A DNA stretch of 64,000 bases from an uncultured bacterium. GTDB lineage: Bacteria; Patescibacteriota; Gracilibacteria; Absconditabacterales; Absconditicoccaceae. Position numbers and translations under genes: made by a program. Under the pieces are notes generated by a model. It did no database searches. It was not told where the DNA came from and saw nothing but the letters and a program-made list of their open reading frames with translations. Each line of letters opens with the position of its first letter. Position 1 is the stretch's first letter. Below, in pieces: positions 1 through 11,628 of this stretch. The stretch lies in assembly GCA_946408385.1 (NCBI GenBank), contig CAMJSB010000004.1, positions 1-64,000 on the forward strand, read 5' to 3'.

Positions 1-2
1 GA

Positions 3-398
3 AAATGTTTTTTCTTGCACAAAAAATGAACAGATAAATATACCTGCATCTGCATCAGGTATTCCAAATTACACGACATAAAATCTGACAAATATACCCA
101 CGAAATTTTTCACAAAATCAAAAATACCCACTTTGACGACGATAAACTGTATTGTTTATTTTCTACTCATGAAAGTGCTCCAGATATAGTCAGATTTTCT
201 TTAATTTTCACCTGAAAAGAAATCAAAGAGTTATTGAATAAAACTACCAAAAAAGACGGAACAAAATCTGATTATCTCAAAATTTTGATAGATAGGAGAC
301 CATATTGGTCATTAAGTGGAAGAAATAATTGCTGTGATATTACGTGATATTTATGCGTTAAGAGATTAGAGTGGTTGAAAAGTAATTATTTGGATTAA
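3..398 (+). CDS. hypothetical protein, 5'-truncated by window edge
   Basis: Open frame with TGA=Gly from the window start to TAA at 396-398 (...YTHEIFHKIKNTHFDDDKLYCLFSTHESAPDIVRFSLIFTGKEIKELL...). Confidence 0.55.
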
Positions 399-476
399 TA
401 ATTATAATAACACACTTGAAACCAAACAATAAAACATTATTTTCTTATTCAGAATTTAACCTGTTTTTCTATTTTC

Positions 477-956
477 ATGCAAAATATCATATTCTGCTCA
501 TATAATTCAGATTTACTTCCATATAAAGCTACTGAATGATCAATTTGACGGGATCTGAAACTTTCAGAAGATATTACAGTTCCACAAGGCTATGTAGCAC
601 TCGCTCCTACATGAATTAAGTCAGCATTGCCATTATGATGGTGAATAAAAGTTTATGCTCGCAGTTCTTTACCTGTGAAATTTTGACTCATAGTCGCAAA
701 TTCAGTATGACTTATTGATGCAGACTATCGCTGAGAGATTAAAGTTGAACTGACTTCTCTAAACTGAGAAGTAAAACTAGAAGCCTGAACTAGAATAGCT
801 CAATTAGAAATCTGTCCATATTTTCAGGAGTGAAAAGCTTTTCCAAACGAGACTCCAAAAATTGAAATGATAGTCGATTCAGAAATTTATGAAAATTTTG
901 CAGAGAAATTTCCTAGTGATAGGGGAGCGGGAGGATTTGGAAGCACAGCTCATTAA
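477..956 (+). CDS. dut: dUTP diphosphatase (dUTPase)
   Basis: Motifs ARSSLPVKFGL, GLIDADYRGEIKVEL, GTRIAQL and C-terminal RGAGGFGSTA; requires TGA=Gly. Confidence 0.93.
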
Positions 957-974
957 TTTAAATAATATATAATA

Positions 975-2159
975 ATGGAAGAAGATTTTTTATTAGATAG
1001 TTATGATTACAATTTACCAGAGGAGATGATAGCTCAGGTTCCAGCTCAGCCAGCGGAATCTGCAAAACTTCTCGTTTTTTCAAGGTCAGATTCGTCGATT
1101 CAAGACAATCATTTTTATGATTTGCCGAATTTACTTTCTTCAAATGATGTCTTGGTTTGTAATAATACCAAAGTTTTTAAGGCTAGAATTCCTCTCAATC
1201 AGACTAAAATAATCAGAAAAAGCTGAGAGATTCGTTATGTGGACGGAGAAATTTTTGTATATCAATTACTTCATGATGGTAGATTAGAATGTCTGGTTTC
1301 TGATGATAAAAATTTTAAACCATGAGCTGAAGTTTTTCTTGATGAGGAGAAATGAATTTCACTCACGAGCGACGAATATGCAGAAGATTGAATCATCTTT
1401 TCAGTGAAATGAATTTGAATTTTTGATTTTTTGGAAATATATGGTCAGATGCCACTTCCACCATATATTCATTATGAAAAGGAGAAAGAGAAACGATATC
1501 AGACGACTTTCGCCAAAGATTTGGGTTCAGCCGCGGCTCCTACGGCATCTCTGCATTTTTCTCAAAATTTGCTTTCAGATTTACATTCAAAATGAGTGGA
1601 GATACATTTTACGACTTTGCATGTTGGACTAGGGACTTTCAAGCCAGTTTATGAATCTGATATTAGAAAACATAAAATTCATAGAGAACCGATTATTATC
1701 GAAAATTCACTTTTTCAGCAAATCTATGAGCGAAAAGATGGAAAGAAAAATCTGATAGCAGTTTGAACGACAATGGTAAGATTACTCGAAACTTTACCAT
1801 ATTTACGAGCATCTTTATCTTCCAGTGAAAAAGAATCTATACTTCCAAACGTTGAGGCTTTCCATTTTCGAGAGTCTCTCACTTCCGATATTCAGCCATT
1901 TTATTACGAAAAATACGTCCATGATGTTTCACTTCAAACAAATCGTATCGTGTGTGAAACTCAGCTTTTTATTTTTCCTGGTTGGAAATTTCGCATAATC
2001 GATGAAATGATTACCAACTTTCATCTGCCAAAATCATCACTTTTGATGCTTATTTCAGCCTTGATGTGAAGAAAAAAAGCTTTGCAGTCCTATGAACATG
2101 CAAAGAAAAACGGATATAAATTCTATAGCTTCTGAGATTGAATGCGAATTAGGAAATAG
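975..2159 (+). CDS. queA: S-adenosylmethionine:tRNA ribosyltransferase-isomerase
   Basis: [75 protein letters not shown]; 395 codons with TGA=Gly. Confidence 0.95.
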
Positions 2160-2174
2160 AGAAAATATTACAAA

Positions 2175-2513
2175 TTAGTATTGATTAGGATTATAATATG
2201 CAGAGAGAACTCTCCATATTTCTGCTCAGGCAGGATAAAATTGTATAAAATTGAGATATTTAGCAATAATATCTCATTCATAGTCACTCTGAATGACAAA
2301 AGAATCTGGATTCGTTTCTCATAATTTTATTTTCATAATCGTATCATTTGATATTCATTCAGAATTCTCATAAATGATTTTTGCAACGCTATAAAATTCT
2401 GATTGGATATTCTTTTTATCTTGATCAGATAAATTCAAAGATTCAAAAAGACTTTTTACCTGTGAATATTGTCTTTGCGGTAGAAAATCACCATTAGATT
2501 TTGGAGTGTTCAT
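2175..2513 (-). CDS. hypothetical protein
   Basis: Open frame MNTPKSNGDFLPQRQYSQVKSLFESLNLSDQDKKNIQSEF..., 113 codons. Confidence 0.6.
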
Positions 2514-2643
2514 ATTGTATAAAAATATATGATTAAATTAATTTATTATATAATTTTTTATAAAAAACGCAAGAGTATTTTAACTTTTTGTTACGAACTA
2601 TTTTAGATTTTTTGCTTTTTTTTGAAAATTGAATATAATAAGC

Positions 2644-5157
2644 ATGTTTTATATCTTCGTGAAGATGAGCGACTGAGTAATATTCTTAATTAGTTTAATG
2701 TGTGCATGAGCTTTGATGTGAATCTGTCGATTCTTTCGAAGATTTTTTATTGTGCGTAGAATAAAAACTCATAGATATTCACAAAGTAAAAAAATCAGAT
2801 TTTTGCAAGTTCGTGTGCCTAAAAATGCAGTAGCAAGAAGTTCAGATATCGAAGCTAGTGATCATGTTAATTCGATGAAAGATAATATAGCTTTGATGAA
2901 TCAGGTTTATAAGAATTTCTATGCAATTTCAGATTCAAATTTATTAAAAAAGAAACTGTGAGATAATTATATTTCCATGGAAATCGTAGTAGAGCATGAA
3001 GTTATCAAATTTTTTGTTTGAGTGCCAGAGGATCATCTTCTTACCGTACAAAAAATGATTGCTTCATTTTATCCATGAGCATTAGTAGAAATTACATCTC
3101 AGCCAAAGCTTCTTGAAGCATGAAAGTATATGGCATGAGGGGAGTTTACACTCACGAAGGATAGTGTTTATCCGATTAAAACTTATGAAAGTTTCGAAGC
3201 AGATCCAATGGATAGTTTGCTTTCTGCATTTTCCCATGTATGAAAACAGGAAAAAGTTTGTTTTCAAATCTTAGCTGAACCATTATCTGAAAAACGGCTA
3301 AAAAACATGAGAAAAGAATGAGAAAAAATTAAGAAAAATGAAAAAAAATGATTCACAAAATTTATACATGATTTATTCACAAGCGACAAAAAAAGAGAAC
3401 AGGAGAAAGAAAAGGAAAATAAACATAATTTTTCTCAGCAACAGTTATCAGATTTTGATAAAAAAATGGATGATGAGCTGTTTAAAGTAAAGATTAAAGC
3501 TATTGCAACATCTCCAGATAAAGCTAGACCAAAGAAAATGTTGGATGATTTAGCTAGGCTTTGTAATCAGTATAATTATTTATGACTCAATACTTTAAAA
3601 TTTGAAAAAGTAAAGAATGATGAATTGAATCTTTTTGCTAGGAATTTTGTGGAAAGAATATTCTATACACAAAAAGTTTTCTTAAATAAGATTCTTCATC
3701 CAGCTAAGAATAACGTTTTAAACATTAAAGAGCTTTCATCTTTGATTCATTTTCCACATGGAAGATTTAATCAAAATCCAAGAATTGCTCGACAAAAATT
3801 TAAGATTGTTCCAGCTCCAGATGATCTTCCAAGTGAATGAATGGTAGTAGGATATAATAATTATGGATGAGTGGAAAGAGAAATCAGAATTACAGATAAA
3901 GACAGATTTAGACATATCTATATTCTCTGACAGACAGGTACCTGAAAATCAACGATTATGTATGCTCAGGCGGTTGATGATATGGATAATGGAAGATGAT
4001 TTACATTTATTGATCCACATGGAGATGCTTGTGAAAATCTTTTGAAATGGTTTCCAAAAGAAAGAATTAATGATTTAATATATTTTGATCTTTGAAATAC
4101 AGCATATCCAATCTGACTTAATCCTCTTGAAGTGAATCCAGAAGATGCAGATGAAAAGGATGTAGTTACAAATGACCTAGTAGAGATGTTTATTCAGATG
4201 TATGGACCAGAAATATTTTGACCTAGAATTCAGGATTATTTTCGTAATGCTTGTCTATTACTTATGGATCAGCCAGAATGATGAACTATTGTAGATATTA
4301 TGAGACTCTTTACAGATGATGCTTTCGCTGAGGCAAAGATTAGAAATATTAAAGATCCAGTAGTTGCAGCTTGGTGGAATAAAACTTACAAGAAAATGTG
4401 AGATAGAGAAAAAGCTGAAATTATCCCATTCATTCAGGCTAAATTCTGACCATTTACTACTTGAGTTTATGTTAGAAATATTATAGGTCAGCCAAAATCA
4501 GCGTTTAAAATGTATGATGCTATGCAGGAAAAGAAAATTATATTGATGAATTTGGCAAAATGAATCGCAGGTGAAGAGACCTCTAAATTAATATGAAAAA
4601 TTATTTCTATGCAGGTTAAATTATCAGCTCTAAAAAGAGCGAAGATTCCAGAGTCAGAAAGAGTACCTCATTATCTATATGTAGATGAATTCCAGAATTA
4701 TGTCTCAGCTTCATTCGAATCAATAATGTCAGAAGCCAGAAAATATAAACTTTGACTTGTTGTGGCTCACCAGTATATAGAGCAGCTTAAGCAAGAGTGA
4801 CTAGGATGAAATATGGATATGTCAAAGACGATTTTTGGTAATATATGAAATATGTTTGTATATAAAGTCTGAGCACCAGATGCTGAATTTTTAGCTAAGG
4901 AATTTGAACCTGAATTTAATCAAACAGATTTGACTTCAACTGAAGAGTTTATGGGAGCATGTAAAATTTCAATAAATAATCAGCAAACCAGGCCATTCAC
5001 ATTCAAATCAAAGGTACTTTATCCATGACATCCACATGGATTGCCATATCGTAATTCACCTGAAAAAGTTCAGATTATCAAAGAAATTTCATCTCTTAGA
5101 TGGTGAAGCAAGAGAGAAATTGTAGATAAGGAAATTTATTTTAGAGTTGGAGTTTAA
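2644..5157 (+). CDS. VirD4/TraD-like (DUF87, HerA-type) membrane-anchored ATPase
   Basis: N-terminal TM segment, Walker A ILGQTGTGKST, FTFIDPHGDACENLL, YLYVDEFQNYVS, GLVVAHQYIEQL; 838 codons with many in-frame TGA. Confidence 0.88.
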
Positions 5158-5170
5158 AATTCACTTATAT

Positions 5171-5202
5171 AAAACGTCCTTGAATTTAAGGGGCGTTTTT
5201 TT
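5171..5202 (+). terminator. rho-independent terminator
   Basis: aaaacgtccttgaatttaaggggcgttttttt hairpin plus T-run just after the ATPase stop. Confidence 0.75.
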
Positions 5203-5233
5203 ATTTATTAAATAGTTTATTAGTAGAAAATTA

Positions 5234-6262
5234 ATGTCAGAAAATCAAACAATAATTACAATTGATGAAAGTAGTTCAAATCAGCGTTTTGATCGTTTTT
5301 TACGTAAATATTGCAAAAATTATCCAACTGTGAAATTGACTGACATTTATTCTGCGATTCGTAAGTGAGAGATTACTATAAATTCTAAGAAATCCAAAGA
5401 AGACTATCGTCTCCAGATTTGAGATCAGATTTCTTTTCCGGCTGATTTATTCTGAAAAAAAGAGCACGTTCAGTGAATTTCTTTCAAAGAGAAACAGATG
5501 AAAAAGCTGACTAAAGAGGAGATTCTTCCACGAATTTTATACGAAGATGCCGAATGGGTAGCTTTTAATAAACCTACATGAGTAGTGGCTCATGAGAGCA
5601 ATAAACACCGAAAGGACCTTTCAATGAATGATTATCTTGCTTGTTATGCCAAAGAATATGAAAGCTGAACTTTTAAGCCAGCATTTGGGTATAGACTAGA
5701 CAAGGATACTTCGTGAGTGCTTATAGCTGCCAAAACATACGAAGCTCTACAATATTTCAATCAGATTATTCGCGACCGTGAGATAAACAAAGAATATCTC
5801 ACTATTGTAGTCTGAAAAACTCCAGAACATTTGATTATAGATAAACCTCTCGAAAAGAGTTATAATGCTCATTTTGATCGTGCTCAAATGAATATTGCGA
5901 AATTTTGATGATTAGAATCCAAAACTGAAATCTTTACTGTGAAAACATTTTTTCATCATGATTTAGGTCAGCTTTCTTTGCTTCGTGTAAAACTTTATAC
6001 AGGTAGAATGCATCAAATTCGTGTACATGTCGCTAGTGAATGATTTCCAGTGGTGGGGGATTTAATTTATTGAAATCCTGCGGTAAATAGGAAATGTAAC
6101 AAAGTCTTGCATATTCAAAGACAATTGCTACACTGCTATAGATATAGTTTTTCTGATAGAAATGAAAAAGTGATTACTGTCAAAGCTCCATTACCAGAAG
6201 ATTTTCAGTTGGTGCTGGGTTCTCAGTTAAAGCAGATTTCTACTCTATTGGATAATCAATAA
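5234..6262 (+). CDS. RluA-family 23S rRNA pseudouridine synthase (S4 domain)
   Basis: S4-like N-terminus, [43 protein letters not shown]. Confidence 0.92.
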
Positions 6263-6292
6263 TAAAAACTTTTACTTCTTACAAAAACAAAC

Positions 6293-6802
6293 ATGAAAAC
6301 TTTTCTTTGGACTACATTATTTTGGATTGTGGCAGCTATAGCATGATTGTTATGCTTAGGGTTCGGAAACCTATGAACTCAGGTTCTGGATAATACATGG
6401 ATGATAAAATTTCTTCCAGAAACTATTCAGACTAGAGCTTGTGAACCAGTAGTTGCTGAAACTTTAAAATGAATAGATTGGTGTGAACAAGCACAGGAAG
6501 CTGAATGTAATTTAGTTACAACTGTAGAAACATGAGATTTACAGTGAATCCAAGCAAGTATAGAAGCTTTGTTGTCATGACAAGCATTAATGTATGATGA
6601 AATGAAAGAATCTTTAAATTCACTTAATGAAAAAATCGCATGAGAAGCTAGTGATGAATTAAATAATTTATCAGACAGTGAATCCAAATTAGCTAAAGAA
6701 CAGAAAAAGAAAGAATTACAAGAACAATTAAATTTAGCTGTTGCAGAATTAAGATTTGAAGATGCTGCAGCTATTCGTGATCAGATTAAAGAATTAGATT
6801 AA
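6293..6802 (+). CDS. membrane protein with C-terminal UVR (UvrB/UvrC) motif
   Basis: N-terminal TM; C-terminal KKELQEQLNLAVAELRFEDAAAIRDQIKEL matches the UVR motif pattern. Confidence 0.75.
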
Positions 6803-6900
6803 TTAATATTTAAATACTCAAACAATATATAAAAAGATATTTGATAGTTCTTTGTCGATAATTTTTTCTCGTTGGATTCTTTAATTACAGCGCTGTTTTT

Positions 6901-8139
6901 TTATGAAATTCTAGGAATCAATAAAGAATTATCTTTCAAAGTTAAATAATCAATTCATTGCAATACAAACGACACCAATGTTGTAGCATAACTTCAAGTA
7001 GGCAAAAAAAATTCTAATTTTATATCATCTTTATCCCATTCAAATTTCAAATCTGGGACTTTAATAAACAGCACTCTTCTCACTCACCATAAATTATAAA
7101 TTTTACAAACCTGTTGCATTCATTCATCAAATTCAGCCAATTCTAGTAATTGATTATCACGAATACGAGCTTTACTTCATTCTGTTGTTAGCAACAAATT
7201 CCATCAAAGCATTGGTCATGTTGGGAATCGTTTATTTGCATCATACAATTCTTCGACAGTTTGTCATTCTGAGTGAAACGAAGAATCTTGTGTTTCACCT
7301 AAGATCCTTCACTCCGTTCAGGATGACAAATTAACATTTGGTTCAAAAAAATTCAAATCAGATTTTTTTTTCTTCAATTTTTGATAATCAAAAGGATAGA
7401 TTTTCTGATTTTCATAAACAGCAGTTTTTACTCAATTCGCTCAAAACTGGTCGACCAAAATATCTCACTGCAACAAAAATAATCATTTCTCCCAGCGATT
7501 TAGTACATATTCATTAAAGTACATACTTGCATATGCCTGTAAAAGGAATCTCAAGTGATATGGCAAATCTGATTCTACAAGTTTTCATTTAGCTTCATAT
7601 TCACGAGCTAAACTTTCCAAACGGTCCTTAGCTTCGTAAAAATTCTTTTTTCATTTACCAAATCTCTGCATACCAAAACAATTTGGAAATCATTTTTCTA
7701 ACACTTTCTGAATATTATTTTCAATCAGATTCTTTATTTCTGTTGTAATATTTCCTCTAGCCCTTAAACGAATTTTGAATTTATTTCACTGATTACTAGC
7801 CACTTTTAGTCAAAATTCATTATAAGACTTTTCTAAAATTCTGACTTTTTTTCATATAGTTTGAATAAATTTTTCTTCTCATCATATTTTAGATAATGAA
7901 CTCTGCGAAATAGAAATCCATTGCCTAGTTATTCCTGCTTTATCTTTCAATCATGCTATTCCAATTCCATCACGTTGCAGATGAAAGCTCTTGGTCAAAT
8001 CATCCACAATATCCATAGTAGTCAGATTTTCTTTTTCAAAAAAAATATATAAGAAGTTTCATTTTCATGAAGGAACTCATTCTCACAAAACTTCTTCTAC
8101 AATGAAATCTTCTGGTTTTGATTTAATCTGAAATTGCAT
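6901..8139 (-). CDS. truD: tRNA pseudouridine synthase D, with repeat-derived in-frame insertion
   Basis: MQFQIKSKPEDFIVEEVL, FHLQRDGIGIAGLKDKAGITRQWISI, NKFKIRLR, NCFGMQRFGKG, KARIRDNQLL; 413 codons. Confidence 0.9.
7263..7327. repeat. dispersed palindromic repeat (GTCATTCTGAGTGAA...TTCAGGATGAC) inside truD
   Basis: Shares GTCATTCTGAG/GAAGAATC signature with copies at 8789, 27015 and 27429. Confidence 0.85.
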
Positions 8140-8148
8140 CTCATTATT

Positions 8149-8757
8149 TTATTTAAAATATTTAATATTCTGAATTAATTCTGGAAATTCTTCCATATTC
8201 ATGTGTCCTCTATCCTCAAAAACTTCAAATTTTGCATTTGGTAAAAATTCATACAATCTTTCTCACTGAGAAAATGGGACACAAAAATCATCTTTTGAAT
8301 GATATAAAAATATTTTATCACAGATTTTCTCTATTTCTGGAATTTTTTGGATATCAAAAACAAAATCTCAAATATATGATTCCTCTGGTGGTAAACCTTG
8401 ATTATCAATTAAAGCTGACACTAAATGCAATTGCCTAATCTTTTTTTGAAATCAGTTTTCAATTAAATATTTCAAAATAAATATAGTTCAAAGTGAATGA
8501 GCAATAATAATCTGATCACCATTTAAAAATTCAAATATTTTCTCGAACTGAATTTTCCACTCTTTATACAATGCAATATTTTTATTTGGCATATCTAAGA
8601 TAGCTACCTGATAATTTTCTCACAGTTCTTTTTGTAAACTATTTTTCCATTTTTTCTTTATTTCAAATGGATTATAGTCCCATTTCTTCAACTCTTCTTG
8701 AAAAGCTTCACGATTAGGATAAGCATTTCATCATCAAATAAATAATACTTGTTGCAT
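8149..8757 (-). CDS. alpha/beta hydrolase (RBBP9/YdeN-like)
   Basis: MQQVLFIGGGNAYPNREAF, IIAHSLGTIFILKYL, LYHSKDDFCVPFSQGERLYEFLPNAKFEVFEDRGHMNMEEFPEL. Confidence 0.85.
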
Positions 8758-8788
8758 TTTTAATAATTGAATAAATTAAACATAACTT

Positions 8789-8868
8789 GTCATTCTGAGC
8801 GATAGCGAAGATTCCAGATAAACATAACATAGATGGATTCTTCGGTCGCTTTGCTCCCTCTGAATGAC
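8789..8868. repeat. dispersed palindromic repeat, intergenic copy
   Basis: gtcattctgagcgatagcgaagattcc...ggattcttcggtcgctttgctccctctgaatgac. Confidence 0.85.
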
Positions 8869-8885
8869 ACATCAACACACTATTT

Positions 8886-9572
8886 TTATCAAATAATTCA
8901 ATACTTAAAACTTATATCATCTCATTCTTTTCTAAAGAAAGTCCCTTCTTTATCCAAATTAATTTTTGATAATTCATATTCTCCCACTCTAATCCTCCTG
9001 AGCATTGTAAGAATTCATCCAAGTCAAAACTGTTCTCATAACCAATGTCAAATTGACCTAATATAAGTTCAAGATCCCACATCTAATCTTAATTTTAATT
9101 CAGGGAAATTATAATCTAGGATTTCATATCCATATGTTTTCATCAATCTATTTTCAACGATTTGTTCTCATTTTCTAGCTAAATCGTAAAGTTTTTTTCA
9201 GTCTTTTTTCTTTGCACTAAACGGTGTAAGAGGCAATTCATACTCTGGAATAAGTAAGTCTAATTTCGAGTTGATATCCTCAAGAGAAATTTCTTTTCAT
9301 TTCACATTTATCTCTTCATAATAATCTCGATATCACATATCCCAGGTATCAGATTTTTTGGAAAAATCTATTATAGTTTCATATGATTTATCGAATCATA
9401 ATAAATCATTTAATCTTTTGGTATCATCTCATGTTCAAATCAGCATTAATCCAGTTGCAAGCGGGTCTAATGTTCAACTATGTCAGATTTTTTTCTCTCA
9501 TAATTCTCTTTTTAGCACACGAATTACATCAAAACTGCTTATTCATTTTGGTTTATCTACAGCTATTAGCAT
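8886..9572 (-). CDS. truB: tRNA pseudouridine synthase B
   Basis: MLIAVDKPKGISSFDVIRVLKRELGEKKIGHSGTLDPLATGLMLI; DVGSGTYIRSIGHWLGEQFG. Confidence 0.95.
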
Positions 9573-9729
9573 TAAATGTAAAGCAAAATAAAAATTTGAA
9601 TTATTAATATATTTTTTTTACATTTTAACAAGAAAATTTTATATTGATATTTTTTTCTTGTATTATATAAATTTATTTGTATTTTTTAGTTGTGCATATT
9701 GTATTTTTTTATTTTTTAATACAATTACA

Positions 9730-9987
9730 ATGGCAGAAAAATCTCGATTTAAAAAATTTTGGGACTTTGATTTTTTTATTTTACCTATAATTATCAAAGT
9801 GCTCATGGTAGTTTGAATGATAGGTTGTATCGTATGAGCAATTGCTATGCGAGTAAAATGAGAAAGTTTTTGGGAATGATTAGGAATTTTTATTCTTGGA
9901 CCAATTGGAGTTCGTATATATGCAGAAATATTCATTCTTGTATTTAAAATAGCAGAAGATACTCAAAAAATAGCAAATAAAAAATAG
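9730..9987 (+). CDS. DUF4282-like small membrane protein
   Basis: FWDFDFFILPIIIKVLMVVGMIGCIVG...GPIGVRIYAEIFILVFKIAEDTQKIA, 86 codons. Confidence 0.7.
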
Positions 9988-10015
9988 GATATTCTGCATT
10001 AAATCTTAGAAAATC

Positions 10016-10672
10016 TTACTCATTAATTGGGTGAGATTTTTTTATTATTTTGTTCGCAGCTCAAACTGTTCCCATTGATATTACGAAAGATATTGCATCA
10101 GATACTGGTACATCTGTTTCCACAAAATCTCTAGGATTAATTAAAACCAAAAAACCATTAGCTGGATTTGGAGTAGTCGGTATAAATACAGAAACTAAGT
10201 TTGACTCTCATATAGCACTTTCAAAATTATCCAATTCTTCTCATGTTAAAAATCAAACAGACCAAGTATTTTCAACTGGGAATCTAACTAAAACAACTTT
10301 CTTGAAAGAATTTGTATTCTGTAGTGTATTAGCAGCCTGATTTGTAATCTTAGTTAAGGAATTTAATAATGGTATTTTTTCAATTAATGGATCTAAACAA
10401 GCTTTAACTCTCTCTCAAATACGTCACTGATTTAATGTAAATCATAACAACCAAATCAATCCACATAGTACCAAAAATCATAAAAAATGAATTAATAAAT
10501 CTGGTAGCCCTAATTTATCTACCATTGCATCTGGGAATAGTTCAACAATTTTACCAATCCATCTCAAAATTAAAGATATTATCCATCAAAGAATCACAAA
10601 AAATAATACTGTAGGTAAAATCATCAACAATCACGTTAAAAAATGACTTCTTCATTTTCCAATTTTTTCCAT
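10016..10672 (-). CDS. DUF502 family membrane protein (TGA-using copy)
   Basis: LTGLLMILPTVLFFVILGWIISL...DPLIEKIPLLNSLTKITNQ...FVETDVPVSDAISFVISMGTVG; 11 TGA and 6 GGN Gly codons by hand count. Confidence 0.85.
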
Positions 10673-10752
10673 TGTAAACTTATTATTATCATAAATAATG
10701 ACCAATCAAAGTAAATCATATTGTAGCGTTATAAAAACAAAAAACAATAAAA

Positions 10753-10785
10753 AAAGTCTCCCTCCTTATACGGAGGGGGTCTCTT
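10753..10785 (-). terminator. rho-independent terminator overlapping the end of the DUF502 paralog
   Basis: aaaaaaagtctccctccttatacggagggggtctctt, inverted repeat plus A-run (T-run on minus strand). Confidence 0.75.
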
Positions 10786-11395
10786 TAATGATTTCATTTG
10801 TCGCACCAGCAGATCCCATAGAGATTATATAGGATATAGCAGTCGCTACTGGTACATCGGTTTCTACCACATCTTCAGGTCTGAGTAAAAGTACTCTATA
10901 GCTGGTAAGTGGTGAGAAAGGTAATACCACGGATATTAATTCAGATTCATGCAATGCCTCGCAGAAAGCTTGCGGTTTCTCGCCTGTAATAAATCCTACT
11001 TCATACCCATTTTCGAGGGTTTTTACCAAGACCACTCTTTTGAATGAGTCTGTATCTCTTAGAGAGCTGGCCACCTGATTTGTTATTTTAAACAAGTGAC
11101 TCAAGAGAGGAATTCTATAAATAATAGGGTCCAACCAGCTTTTGAATTTTTTGCTCATTCTAGGTTGTTTCGAAATTACTCCAATAATCCATATGATTAT
11201 ACAGATTAATAATAACCCCAATAGCCTAACTGCTATACTAGGCAAACCAATAGAATTCATAGTCTCCTCAGGAATCAGAGATTCCACAGACTCAATCCAG
11301 CCAGATAAAGTTCCCAAAATCCAGCTAAGAATGATTATGAACAATAATATTGGTAGTATTGTCCTTAATCCTGAGAAAAAATTATCTTTAACCAT
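10766..11395 (-). CDS. DUF502 family membrane protein (TGA-free paralog)
   Basis: Full ORF readable in the standard code; GLRTILPILLFIIILSWILGT...DPIIYRIPLLSHLFKITNQ...VVETDVPVATAISYIISMGSAG. Confidence 0.9.
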   Translation of the reverse strand: MVKDNFFSGLRTILPILLFIIILSWILGTLSGWIESVESLIPEETMNSIGLPSIAVRLLGLLLICIIIWIIGVISKQPRMSKKFKSWLDPIIYRIPLLSHLFKITNQVASSLRDTDSFKRVVLVKTLENGYEVGFITGEKPQAFCEALHESELISVVLPFSPLTSYRVLLLRPEDVVETDVPVATAISYIISMGSAGATNEIIKETPSV

Positions 11396-11628
11396 TTTTT
11401 ATGTGTTTTTTTGTTGTTTCCAACAATTAGATCAAAATTTTATTATCTCTAATATTTAGATTAACTTTTTTGATAAAAAAAACAACACATTATTTATGTT
11501 AGTCAATCATTCTTATAGATTTTTTATATAATGTATATACAATTTCTCCGAAAATCTTTTGAAAAATAGGATAATATCCTTAATGTTCTATTTAAGTTTT
11601 GGCTTTTTTATTTGCTTTTTAAAAATTC

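Noticed and set aside
975-2159. queA as a pseudogene because of multiple TGA stops
   Set aside because: All interruptions are TGA at Gly positions; the gene is intact in code 25, and the same applies to pheT, secA, dnaK and others.
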